NCBI GenBank assembly: GCA_041485905.1
Contig: JBGPKK010000145.1
Location: 1-11,615, forward strand
Source: JAHFUI01 sp041485905
Lineage (GTDB): Bacteria > Acidobacteriota > Vicinamibacteria > Vicinamibacterales > CAVVIG01
Reading direction: 5' to 3'
DNA length: 11,615 bases
Shown here: positions 1-6,773 of the stretch, one piece after another
Position numbering within the stretch: the stretch's first letter is position 1
Layout: each line of letters opens with the position of its first letter
The notes under the pieces: generated by a model
What the model was told of the DNA's origin: nothing
Database searches by the model: none
Seen by the model: only the letters and a program-made list of their open reading frames with translations
Made by a program: the position numbers and the translations under genes

Positions 1-1
1 G

Positions 2-238
2 ATCTGGTTGGACGTCGCGAACGAACAGGGCGTTGTCGAGCCGTGGGGGTTCGAGGGCATGAGTCCGAATTACCTGGCGCGTCGGGGATGGACTCGAACC
101 ACGTTGAAGGTGGGCGACAAGATTACCGTCGCATACCGGCCGCTCAGAGACGGCTCGAAGGGTGGCATGTTCGTCAGCACGAAGCTCGCTGACGGCCGGA
201 TGCTGACGATGTCGGGCGCGACGACAACGGAACGTTAG
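2..238 (+). CDS. DUF6152-like secreted protein, C-terminal part only (5' end outside window)
   Basis: The reading frame is open from base 2 and runs to the TAG at 236-238, so only the last 78 codons are visible and the true start lies upstream of the window. The visible part begins IWLDV, then shows PWGFEG, a GWTRTTLKVGDKI segment and a final LADGRMLTM strand. These line up in order with the complete DUF6152 protein at 6774-7199 (IHLDV, QWMVET, GFTKDSLKAGTEI, LPDGKRLFL). I therefore call it a paralogue of that gene. Members are small exported beta-rich proteins with no assigned reaction. An apparent TTG start at base 8 is an artefact of the window edge. The VOC gene follows after about 20 bases, so the two may be co-transcribed. 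Family assignment is by visual alignment to the second copy. Confidence 0.75.
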   Translation: MWLDVANEQGVVEPWGFEGMSPNYLARRGWTRTTLKVGDKITVAYRPLRDGSKGGMFVSTKLADGRMLTMSGATTTER

Positions 239-258
239 CGATCGCGATCAGGATGGTT

Positions 259-1335
259 ATGACGCAACCGGGCAGGGCCGTCGCGTACTACGCCGTCTCA
301 ACGGCGGTCGTCGCTCTCATGACCACAGCGGCCGGTCTCACGCAGGCGCCCGCACCGGCAGCACCAGGAGCAGCGCCGCCAGGAGATGTCGTCGTCGGCT
401 CGGGCAGCTACAGCCCCATCGTCCAGGATCTCGACAAGGCCATCGAGTTTTACGGGATCCTTCTGGGACTGACGGTGCCTCCGGCCCAGACCCCGGGGCC
501 TCGTCCCTTCGGCAGCGATCCGGCGCTCCTCAATATGTTCGGGATGCCGGAGGCGCAGCTTCGATATGTGACCGCGAGAATTCCCGGCGCCACCGTGGGC
601 GTCGAGATGGTCGAAGTGAAGGGCCTCGACAGAACGGCCGTCCATCCGCGGCCCCAGGATCCAGGCGGTACGACGCTCATTCTGCTCGTGCGCGACATCA
701 ACGCGGCCTTCGCGCCGCTCAAGCGCGCCGGCGTGCGAGTCATCACGCCAGGAGGCGAGCCGCTCGCCTTTGGCCAGGAGAACCGCGCGCGCGGCATCAT
801 CGTCGCCGATCCGGACGGCCATTTCGTGGAACTGCTGCAGCCGAATCCCCTTCCGGAGACCACGGCGCCGGCCGACAGCAACGTCATCGGCGCGCGCGTG
901 CGCGTGACGATCGCCGACACCGACCGTACGGTCCATATATATAAGGATGTCCTGCAGTTCCAGCCTCAAGTCGGCGCGTTTGGCAGCATCCCGCTTCTGG
1001 ATCTGATGGGGTTGAAAGGCGCCGAGCTGCGTCTGACGAACGCGCAGATTCCGGGATCGACGCTCCGGCTGGAGTTCATCGAGCTCAAGGGCGTCGAGGG
1101 CACGGCGATACGACCGCGTCTACAGGACCCGGGTGCGACGCGTCTGCAGATGAGAGTGCGCGACCTCGATGCCGCGATCGAGAAGATGAAGGCGAACGGG
1201 TCGACCGTGATCTCGGCGGGCGGCCAGCCGGCGACGCTGCAGGGAGGCATCCGCGCCGCCATCATGCCGGATCCAAACGGTCTGTTTTTCGTGCTGCTGC
1301 AGGCGGCGGCGCCTCGCCCGCCGCAAAATCCGTAA
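259..1335 (+). CDS. Secreted protein with two tandem VOC (glyoxalase/dioxygenase-fold) domains
   Basis: This is a 358-residue protein. I chose the ATG at 259 because AGG at 250-252 sits six bases upstream; the ATG at 253 directly abuts that AGG. A hydrophobic N-terminus (about residues 7-28) and a Pro/Ala-rich stretch (QAPAPAAPGAAPP) indicate a signal peptide and linker. Two homologous VOC domains follow, at about residues 48-195 and 210-348. The repeat is visible as RIPGATVGVEMVEVKG / QIPGSTLRLEFIELKG, RPQDPG / RLQDPG and VADPDGHFVELLQ / MPDPNGLFFVLLQ. VOC proteins bind metal through a His/Glu set and act as lyases, isomerases or dioxygenases. Here the usual first His is replaced by Ser in domain 1 and Arg in domain 2. 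Only domain 1 keeps the C-terminal Glu (VELLQ); domain 2 has Val. Export and the degenerate metal site make a classical glyoxalase I role unlikely. Substrate unknown. Confidence 0.85.
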   Translation: MTQPGRAVAYYAVSTAVVALMTTAAGLTQAPAPAAPGAAPPGDVVVGSGSYSPIVQDLDKAIEFYGILLGLTVPPAQTPGPRPFGSDPALLNMFGMPEAQLRYVTARIPGATVGVEMVEVKGLDRTAVHPRPQDPGGTTLILLVRDINAAFAPLKRAGVRVITPGGEPLAFGQENRARGIIVADPDGHFVELLQPNPLPETTAPADSNVIGARVRVTIADTDRTVHIYKDVLQFQPQVGAFGSIPLLDLMGLKGAELRLTNAQIPGSTLRLEFIELKGVEGTAIRPRLQDPGATRLQMRVRDLDAAIEKMKANGSTVISAGGQPATLQGGIRAAIMPDPNGLFFVLLQAAAPRPPQNP

Positions 1336-1344
1336 CCGCCATGT

Positions 1345-2595
1345 TCAGCGCTTCGGCACGATCCTCAGCAGCCTGCCGTTGTCCTCGCTGGTCAGGACGT
1401 ACAGCGCCTGATCAGGACCCTGCCGCACGTCACGAATCCGCTGATCGAGGTCGACGAGCAGCCGTTCCTCGGCGATCATGCGCTCTCCTTTGAGCACCAG
1501 GCGCACGAGGTGTTTGGCGGGCAGCGCCCCGATGAACAGATTGCCTTTCCATTCCGGAAACAGATTGCCGGTGTAGAACAGCATCCCTGACGGCCCGATG
1601 TCCGGATTCCAATAGTACAGGGGCTGTTCCATGCCCTTCTTCGCGGTGATCCCCTCGCCGATCTTTTCGCCTGAGTACTGAACGCCGTAGTTGATGACGG
1701 GATAGCCATTGTTCGCGCCGCGCCGCGCGATGTTCAGCTCGTCGCCGCCCTTGACGCCGTGCTCCACGGTCCAGAGCTGACCCGTGGCGGGGTTGATCGC
1801 CGCGCCTTCCGGATCGCGTACGCCGAACGTGTAGATTTCCGCACGCGCGCCCGCCTTGCCCACGAACGGGTTGTCCCGCGGAATCGACCCGTCCCGGTTG
1901 ATTCTCAGCACCTTTCCGTACGGGTTGTCCAACCGCTGCGGAAGATCGTCGATCGGAATGTTCCCGCCGCTGACCTGCGCGGCCGCGGTGACGAACATGG
2001 TGCCGTCGTTGGCCATGACGATCCGCCGGTCGCCACCCTCGAGCATGACCTTCAGGTCTTCGAGGCTCTTCTCATCCGCCGACAGACGCGCACGCACCAG
2101 CCGCTCGATGCCGAATGGATCCTTCAGCCGATCCGCGGGCGGCCGCATCAGCCATTCCTGGTACTGGGGAGCAGGCATCGGGCCCGGCGGCTTTCCCGCG
2201 GGCGGCGCGAACAACGTGAAATACAGGATCCGATTCTGGGCGAACTGGGGATCGAGGGCGATATCAGTCAGACCGTGGCCGCCGACAATCCGGACCCCAG
2301 GAACGCCGCGCAACGGGTCGGACAACTCTCCCGTGCGGTCGATGATCCGGATCTGCCCCGCACGCTCGGTCACCAGCATCCGGCCGTCGGGCATGAACGC
2401 CAGCGACCAGGGCTGCACCAACCCGGACGCGACGGTCTCGACGGCATATTGCGACGGCTTGGCCGGCTGTGGGGCCTTCGTCTGGTTCTTGAACGCGGGC
2501 GTGAATACGGGTTCCGGGGCCGTGGGCGCCGGTGCCTGCGCGTGAAGGGCTATCGAAATCAGACCCGCCGACACGATGGTGATTCGCAAATTCAT
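1345..2595 (-). CDS. PQQ-dependent sugar dehydrogenase family (GSDH beta-propeller), secreted; paralogue A
   Basis: This 416-residue protein starts at the ATG whose complement ends at 2595. A TTG at 2637 would add 14 residues lacking signal-peptide character and overlap the upstream gene. A short signal peptide (about residues 1-20, ending ALHAQAP) precedes a Pro/Ala linker. The GSDH six-bladed propeller spans about residues 50-414: GLVQPWSLAFMPDGRMLVTE, GHGLTDIALDPQFAQN, YGKVLRINRDGSIPRDNPF, EHGVKGGDELN (278-288), GMEQPLYYW, LFPEWKGNLFIGAL and QRIRDVRQGPDQALYVLT. In soluble glucose dehydrogenase and YliI-type relatives, a His before the GGRIVF strand is the catalytic base; here that stretch reads LEGGDRRIVM (185-194), without His. 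The HRNPQG motif is changed to VRDPEG (259-264). The fold is clear but dehydrogenase activity is doubtful. It lies 25 bases after paralogue B and is probably co-transcribed with it; its stop is 9 bases from the convergent VOC stop. Confidence 0.88.
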   Translation of the reverse strand: MNLRITIVSAGLISIALHAQAPAPTAPEPVFTPAFKNQTKAPQPAKPSQYAVETVASGLVQPWSLAFMPDGRMLVTERAGQIRIIDRTGELSDPLRGVPGVRIVGGHGLTDIALDPQFAQNRILYFTLFAPPAGKPPGPMPAPQYQEWLMRPPADRLKDPFGIERLVRARLSADEKSLEDLKVMLEGGDRRIVMANDGTMFVTAAAQVSGGNIPIDDLPQRLDNPYGKVLRINRDGSIPRDNPFVGKAGARAEIYTFGVRDPEGAAINPATGQLWTVEHGVKGGDELNIARRGANNGYPVINYGVQYSGEKIGEGITAKKGMEQPLYYWNPDIGPSGMLFYTGNLFPEWKGNLFIGALPAKHLVRLVLKGERMIAEERLLVDLDQRIRDVRQGPDQALYVLTSEDNGRLLRIVPKR

Positions 2596-2624
2596 GATTC
2601 TCAATCTTGAATTCTCAATTTCAG
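2583..2624 (-). repeat. Degenerate heptamer repeat across the dehydrogenase B/A junction
   Basis: On the minus strand this stretch divides into seven-base units: CTGAAAT, TGAGAAT, TCAAGAT, TGAGAAT, CATGAAT, TTGCGAA. TGAGAAT occurs twice exactly, 14 bases apart. The TGA stop of dehydrogenase B lies in the first unit and the ATG of dehydrogenase A in the fifth. The stretch is strikingly AT-rich compared with the genes on each side, and no strong Shine-Dalgarno is present in it. Units 2-5 are clear; the outer ones are marginal. Confidence 0.5.
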
Positions 2625-3883
2625 TTGGCCGGTTCAATCCTTAGCAGCGCTGCGTCGTTCTCCTCTGTCAGCAGGTACAGCAATCCGTCCGGTCCCTGCC
2701 GGACGTCGCGGATGCGCTGATGCAGCTCGCGGAGAAGCGCTTCGCGCCGAAGCTCCTCCCACTTGTCGTTGAAGGCAATCCGCTGAAGCTGGCCCGTGGG
2801 CGACATCTCCCCTTCACGCATGCCGCCGACGAACACGTTCCCCTTCCACTGGGGAAAGCGATCGCCCGTGTAGAACGTCAGCCCTGATGTCGCAATCGAC
2901 GGCACCCAGAACAGAATCGGCTCCTCCATCCCCTCGCGCGACGGAGTCATGCGCGGACCCCGATAGTCGCGGCCGTAGCTGACGACGGGCCAGCCGTAAT
3001 TCCTGCCAGGCTTGATCACGTTGAGCTCGTCGCCGCCATTGGGCCCGTTCTCGGTTTCCCAAAGGTCGCCGTTGGACGGGTTGATCGCGAGGCCAAGCTG
3101 CACGCGGTGCCCCATCGAGTAGATGGCCGGTTTGTAACCGGCCTTCCCCACGAACGGATTATCCGGCGGGACGCTGCCGTCGTCGCGAAGTCGAAGCACC
3201 TTGCCGGCGAGATCGTTCGTATGTTGCGCGCGATCCACGCTGACGGCGGGCCCGGTGCCAGGGCCGCCAATCCCCATGTAGAGCGTTCCGTCCCGGCCGA
3301 AGACGATCCGTGACGCTTCCATGTCCACATCGTCGGCGACGAAGATGTCGCGGACGTCGGTCAGCGCCTTGCCGTCCCATGTGCCGCGAAGGATGGCGTT
3401 GCTGGCGAGGTTGTCGCCGATCGGTTTGTGATAGGAGATGAAGATCCACTTGTTCTCGGCGAAGCGGGGATGGAGCGCGATGTCCATCAACCCCGCCATG
3501 GTGCCCCTGGAGAGAACTGCCGGCGCGCCGGCGACCGGATTGGGATCGAGCACGCCGTTGCGCACGATCCGCAGCCGACCCATGCGCTCGGTGATCAGCA
3601 TGCTGCCGTCAGGCAGAAAGGCGAGGCTCCACGGATGCGACAATCCCTTCGTCACGACGACCACGCGGATGTTCTGTTCGGTCGTCTGGAACGTGAACGG
3701 CCCGGCGCCGAGCGGCGGCGACGGAAGCAGTCGCGGACCTGGCGGCACGGTGCCTCGCTGGTCGCGCACGGTCGGGTAGGGATACTGCTTCTGTTGAGCC
3801 CGGCCAACGACGACCCACGCGAACAACAGAAAAGCGATGAGAGAGGCGCCGAACACTGAGCGTCGCGACCAGTTGTTGACCAT
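2621..3883 (-). CDS. PQQ-dependent sugar dehydrogenase family (GSDH beta-propeller), secreted; paralogue B
   Basis: This 420-residue protein starts at the ATG at 3883, supported by GGAGGA seven bases upstream on the minus strand. The frame stays open upstream to about 4147, but that stretch is Arg-rich, not homologous to anything recognisable, and overlaps the divergent esterase. The N-terminus MVNNWSRRSVFG followed by a hydrophobic run (about 11-29) is a signal peptide or anchor; SRRSVF loosely resembles a Tat motif. The propeller covers about residues 70-418, with GLSHPWSLAFLPDGSMLITE, GLMDIALHPRFAEN, LAGKVLRLRDDGSVPPDNPF, ENGPNGGDELNVI (278-290), YGWPVVSYGRDY, WVPSIATSGLTFYTGDRFP, and RIRDVRQGPDGLLYLLTEEN. 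The catalytic-His region reads DVDMEASRIVFGRDG (186-199), with no His, and HRNPQG is changed to HRVQLG (259-264). It is the upstream gene of a two-gene minus-strand unit. Product and electron acceptor unknown. Confidence 0.88.
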   Translation of the reverse strand: MVNNWSRRSVFGASLIAFLLFAWVVVGRAQQKQYPYPTVRDQRGTVPPGPRLLPSPPLGAGPFTFQTTEQNIRVVVVTKGLSHPWSLAFLPDGSMLITERMGRLRIVRNGVLDPNPVAGAPAVLSRGTMAGLMDIALHPRFAENKWIFISYHKPIGDNLASNAILRGTWDGKALTDVRDIFVADDVDMEASRIVFGRDGTLYMGIGGPGTGPAVSVDRAQHTNDLAGKVLRLRDDGSVPPDNPFVGKAGYKPAIYSMGHRVQLGLAINPSNGDLWETENGPNGGDELNVIKPGRNYGWPVVSYGRDYRGPRMTPSREGMEEPILFWVPSIATSGLTFYTGDRFPQWKGNVFVGGMREGEMSPTGQLQRIAFNDKWEELRREALLRELHQRIRDVRQGPDGLLYLLTEENDAALLRIEPAN

Positions 3884-3890
3884 GAAAAGG

Positions 3891-3896
3891 TCCTCC
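3891..3896 (-). promoter_or_regulatory. Shine-Dalgarno site fixing the start of dehydrogenase B
   Basis: The minus strand reads GGAGGA here, seven bases before the ATG at 3883. It decides in favour of this start over upstream in-frame codons and places a signal peptide at the N-terminus. Confidence 0.75.
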
Positions 3897-3911
3897 GTCC
3901 CGTGACGCCAA

Positions 3912-3919
3912 ACTATAAT
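3912..3919. promoter_or_regulatory. Candidate overlapping divergent -10 elements
   Basis: The plus strand carries a perfect TATAAT at 3914-3919 in GC-rich DNA. Across the same bases the minus strand reads TATAGT (complement of 3912-3917), five of six matches. The site lies between the divergent dehydrogenase B start (3883) and esterase start (3950), at suitable distances for both (TSS would fall near 3926 on plus and near 3905 on minus). I see no convincing -35 hexamer on either strand at 16-18 bases, so this remains a candidate. Confidence 0.35.
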
Positions 3920-3949
3920 GCACTCACCGCTGTGCAGTACACCACCAAC

Positions 3950-4922
3950 ATGGTTCGAACGTGTCTCGCCGCCGGCACCGGATTGTTCGTCATCGCGTCG
4001 GTCGTGATGCGCGCGGCGATTCCCGATCCTGTGCGCCTCGATTCGGGATCGGTCGCCGGCCTGACGACATCGAGCGGCGTCCGCGTCTTCAAGGGCATTC
4101 CATTCGCCGCCCCGCCTGTTGGCGCGTTGCGGTGGCAGCCGCCGCAACCGGTCGCAAAATGGGACAACGTCCGGAAAGCCGACCGCTTCGGCGACGTCTG
4201 CGTGCAGCCGTCAGGCGGGCGCGCCCGGCTGAACGTCTCGGTGGATCTGCCCGACTCGCCGAAGGCGAGCGAGGACTGCCTGTACCTGAACGTCTGGACG
4301 GCCGCCGCCTACATCGCGGCGTTTGGCGGCGACCCGCGGAGCGTCACCATCTTCGGCGAATCCGCGGGCGCCTCGATGTCGGCGGGACTCGTCGGGCGGC
4401 CGGTTGGGCGATCGGGCCGACGAGTACCTGAAGCTCTATCCCGCTGGTTCGGACGCGGAAGCCACCGCCTCGTCGCAGATGGCCTTTCGCGACGAGATGG
4501 CGTGGCACATGCGCCTGTATGCCGCGCTTCAGACCCGACGAGGCAACCGCGCGTATTGGTACTTCTTCACGCACGAGCCGCCGGTAGCCCCCGGAGGGCG
4601 CGACCTGAAGGCGACGCACACCGCGGAGATTCCGTACGTCTTCAACAACCTCGCGCCGCCACGGGTGTTTCCCGACGCGAGCTCACCTGAGCTGGCGTCC
4701 GCGTCCCCGCGAGACCGCGCGCTGGCGGAGACCGTCTCGTCCTATTGGGTGAATTTCGCTCGCACGGGCGACCCGAATGGCCGCGGGCTGCAACCGTGGC
4801 CCGCGTTTCGAGACCGGAACGGCCCCCAGCCGATGATTCTCGGCGACATCATGGACACGCCTGACATCGCCAGGCTTCGCCTGTACGACGCCTTGTACGC
4901 GACGCAGATGTCCGCCAAGTAG
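3950..4922 (+). pseudogene. Type B carboxylesterase (alpha/beta hydrolase), disrupted by two internal deletions
   Basis: The N-terminal part (start ATG 3950) has a signal peptide, then GVRVFKGIPFAAPPVGALRW (43-62) and SEDCLYLNVWT (108-118), the classical start of a type B esterase. At about 4300-4312 it jumps in frame to IAAFGGDPRSVTIFGESAG, which holds the nucleophile Ser at 4361. The intervening HGGG oxyanion-hole segment (roughly 80-90 residues in relatives) is absent. At about 4390-4410 the homology jumps to a different frame and resumes as LGDRADEYLKLYPAGSD, the catalytic-His motif THTAEIPYVF (His at 4617-4619), YWVNFARTGDPNG and the normal C-terminus, ending TAG 4920-4922. Perhaps 150-200 residues carrying the acidic triad member are missing there. 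In the first frame, translation continues into unrelated sequence to about 4690. Ser and His survive, but the missing oxyanion hole, missing acidic residue and frame change argue that it is dead. Missing lengths are from family memory, not measured. Confidence 0.85.
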
Positions 4923-4923
4923 A

Positions 4924-4954
4924 GTGACAAATTTGGGACTCAAAGGCTTACACT
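4924..4954 (+). promoter_or_regulatory. Weak candidate promoter for the six-gene operon
   Basis: The 65-base gap between the esterase remnant and the next gene is the only sizeable gap before the operon. It holds GTGACA at 4924-4929 (five of six to a -35 consensus) and TACACT at 4949-4954 (four of six to a -10), with a long 19-base spacer. This is weak evidence, and transcription could also read through from the esterase promoter. Confidence 0.25.
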
Positions 4955-4987
4955 ATGCCCTGAGTACCAGTGCGAAAGGGGTCCGAC

Positions 4988-5713
4988 ATGGAACGCAGCC
5001 GGAAGATGAAGATGAAGATATGGTCAGCGGCGCAAGGCCTGGCGATGCTCGGGATCGCGTGCGGAGCGTTCGCGCAGCAGCCGACCGCGCAGGGCGCCGG
5101 CCGCCAGGGCGGGGCCGCGCCGGCGCGCGCCGGACGTCCGCCGTTGTTTCTTCGTGAGGAATGGAAGCAGGTTCCGGCCGGCGGCGAGCATCCGGTCACC
5201 CTCGACGCGGTCGCCAATCCGAATCTGGAGCTGAAGCTGTACGGCGCGTCGAGCAAAGAGATCCAGCTCACCGGGAGCGCTCAGGACGACAACAACCCCA
5301 TTCATCTGTGGACCGGCCTGTGCACCACGCCGTGCGCCGCCGCGCTCCGCGACAAGAACAATTACGTCGACCTGACCGGCCTCGCCCGGCTTCGATGGGT
5401 CACCAAGGTCTCGGGGTTCCACCAGGTGCGGCCCATCGTGAAGCTCGCCGACGGGACCTGGCTGGTTGGCGATCACGCTGATGGATCACCGCTCGACTGG
5501 CTGCAGAACGACACGGCGCTTTCAGAGGTTCGCTGGCTGAAGCTCGACATCACCGGCGTGGTCACCAAAGGCAACTTCGTCGAGAAACCGGACCTCAGCA
5601 AGGTGGATGAAGTCGGATTCGTGGACCTCCTGCCGGGCAGCGGCCATGGGGCGGGCGGATGGATTGATGTCGGCGCCATCGAGGTCTACGGAAAACCAGT
5701 GAAGCGACAGTAG
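4988..5713 (+). CDS. Secreted protein of unknown family, probable beta-sandwich
   Basis: I do not recognise a named family. The ATG at 4988 is preceded by AAAGGGG (4975-4981) with a six-base spacer, which is better supported than the GTG at 4970. The 241-residue product has a signal peptide (MERSRKMKMKIWSAAQG through CGAFA, cleavage before QQPTAQ) and a Gly/Ala/Pro-rich linker to about residue 44. The mature part alternates short polar and hydrophobic strands (for example LELKLYGASSKEIQLTGS, IVKLADGTWLVGDHADG, VGFVDLLPGSGHGAGGW) and ends WIDVGAIEVYG. This suggests a beta-sandwich such as a carbohydrate-binding or galactose-binding-like domain; that is inference. Two Cys five residues apart (LCTTPCAAAL) could form a disulfide in the periplasm. 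It is the first gene of the operon, 15 bases before the PDLxGxW gene. Confidence 0.75.
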   Translation: MERSRKMKMKIWSAAQGLAMLGIACGAFAQQPTAQGAGRQGGAAPARAGRPPLFLREEWKQVPAGGEHPVTLDAVANPNLELKLYGASSKEIQLTGSAQDDNNPIHLWTGLCTTPCAAALRDKNNYVDLTGLARLRWVTKVSGFHQVRPIVKLADGTWLVGDHADGSPLDWLQNDTALSEVRWLKLDITGVVTKGNFVEKPDLSKVDEVGFVDLLPGSGHGAGGWIDVGAIEVYGKPVKRQ

Positions 5714-5728
5714 TCGAAAGGACGTCCA

Positions 5729-6763
5729 ATGCGCATACCAATAGTCAGGCAGCTCGTCGGGGTCGTCTCTGCCATCGCCATCGTCTCGCCGGCGGTCGTC
5801 CGGCTGCAGGCGCAAGCCCCGGGCAAGGCGAGCCAGGCGTCGGCCGCCACGACACCGGCGGCGAAGCCAGTTTCCCGAAAGCCCATGCCCCGTACTCCGT
5901 GGGGCGATCCCGATCTGCAGGGCGTGTGGGACTACAAGACCATTACGCCGCTCGAGCGGCCGCAAAATATGGCCGGCCGCGCCACGCTGACCGACGAGGA
6001 AGTCAACACGCTCGAGGCGCGCGCGGGCAGGCGCCTTGACGAGCCGCCCGACGCCAGCGTGTCGGCCAACACCATTCACGCGCCGTACATGACGGATCCG
6101 GGACGCAAGGTCACAGACGACCGGCGCACCTCGCTCATCATCGAGCCGGCGGACGGCAGAATTCCGTCCCTGACGCCGGAGGCAACCGTGCGGGCGGCGA
6201 ATCGACGCGGCACTCGCAACGGCGGTGCGGACGGACCGGAGAGTCGCAGCTCGGCCGAACGGTGCATCACCTATGGATTTCCGAACGCTATTCTGCCCAC
6301 TCTGTACAACAACAACATCCAGATCATTCAGGGTCCTGGCTACGTGGCCATCACCCACGAGATGATCCACGAGACACGCCTGGTTTCCCTCGACGGGCGC
6401 GCACCGCTCAGCCCGAAGATCCATCAGTGGTTCGGCGACTCACGCGGCCACTGGGAAGGCGACACGCTGGTCGTGGAGAGCCAGAACTTCTCGGACAAGA
6501 CCAACTATCGCGGTGCCGGCGCCACGCTGCACACGATCGAGCGCTTCACCCGCATCGGCAGGAACGCGATCGACTACCGGTTGACCGTCGACGATCCGCA
6601 CACGTTCGTGCGGCCGTGGACGGTCGCGCTGCCGATGCGCACCAGTGAAGGCGACCTGTACGAATATGCGTGCCACGAAGCGAACGTCGGCCTCTACGAC
6701 ATCCTCGAAGTGGCGCGCGATGAAGAGAAGGCGGCCGCCGAAGCCGCGAAGAAACAAGAGTAG
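5729..6763 (+). CDS. Secreted PDLxGxW-motif protein of unknown function
   Basis: This 344-residue protein starts at an ATG preceded by AAAGGA with a six-base spacer. A signal peptide (about 1-28, ending RLQAQAP) and an Ala/Ser/Lys linker lead to TPWGDPDLQGVWDY (56-69). That motif marks a family often present in many copies in Acidobacteriota genomes, in my recollection, without an assigned reaction. Other blocks are NNNIQIIQGPGYVAITHEMI (194-213), IHQWFGDSRGHWEGDTLVVE (231-250), HTIERFT (268-274) and YEYACHEANVGL (311-322). A charged Glu/Ala/Lys tail ends the protein. Several conserved His, Trp and Glu residues could form a binding or catalytic site, but I cannot assign one. Its stop codon overlaps the ribosome-binding site of the DUF6152 gene, so translation is likely coupled. 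Confidence 0.82.
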   Translation: MRIPIVRQLVGVVSAIAIVSPAVVRLQAQAPGKASQASAATTPAAKPVSRKPMPRTPWGDPDLQGVWDYKTITPLERPQNMAGRATLTDEEVNTLEARAGRRLDEPPDASVSANTIHAPYMTDPGRKVTDDRRTSLIIEPADGRIPSLTPEATVRAANRRGTRNGGADGPESRSSAERCITYGFPNAILPTLYNNNIQIIQGPGYVAITHEMIHETRLVSLDGRAPLSPKIHQWFGDSRGHWEGDTLVVESQNFSDKTNYRGAGATLHTIERFTRIGRNAIDYRLTVDDPHTFVRPWTVALPMRTSEGDLYEYACHEANVGLYDILEVARDEEKAAAEAAKKQE

Positions 6764-6766
6764 GAG
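6763..6766 (+). promoter_or_regulatory. Shine-Dalgarno site of the DUF6152 gene, overlapping the previous stop
   Basis: GGAG at 6763-6766 begins on the last base of the upstream TAG and lies seven bases before the ATG at 6774. It settles the start codon against earlier in-frame codons (as far up as 6645) that would overlap the previous gene and precede the signal peptide. Confidence 0.7.
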
Positions 6767-6773
6767 AAATCTG

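Noticed and set aside
239..248. GCGATCGC palindrome between the first two genes
   Set aside because: It matches the HIP1 octamer of cyanobacteria, but a single copy in GC-rich DNA carries no weight, and nothing else suggests cyanobacteria.
930..945. TATATATA-type stretch inside the VOC gene, possible internal promoter
   Set aside because: It encodes HIYKD in the conserved start of VOC domain 2 and has no convincing -35; no gene starts nearby on that strand.
1336..1344. Bidirectional terminator between the convergent VOC and dehydrogenase genes
   Set aside because: The gap is only nine bases, and no stable stem with flanking T-runs is visible around it.
1759..2610. A 283-codon plus-strand frame opposite dehydrogenase A
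   Set aside because: The minus-strand frame has clear GSDH motifs; the plus frame is Arg/His-rich without family signal or ribosome-binding site.
3884..4147. N-terminal extension of dehydrogenase B
   Set aside because: It would place 88 non-conserved residues before a signal peptide and ignore the GGAGGA site before 3883.
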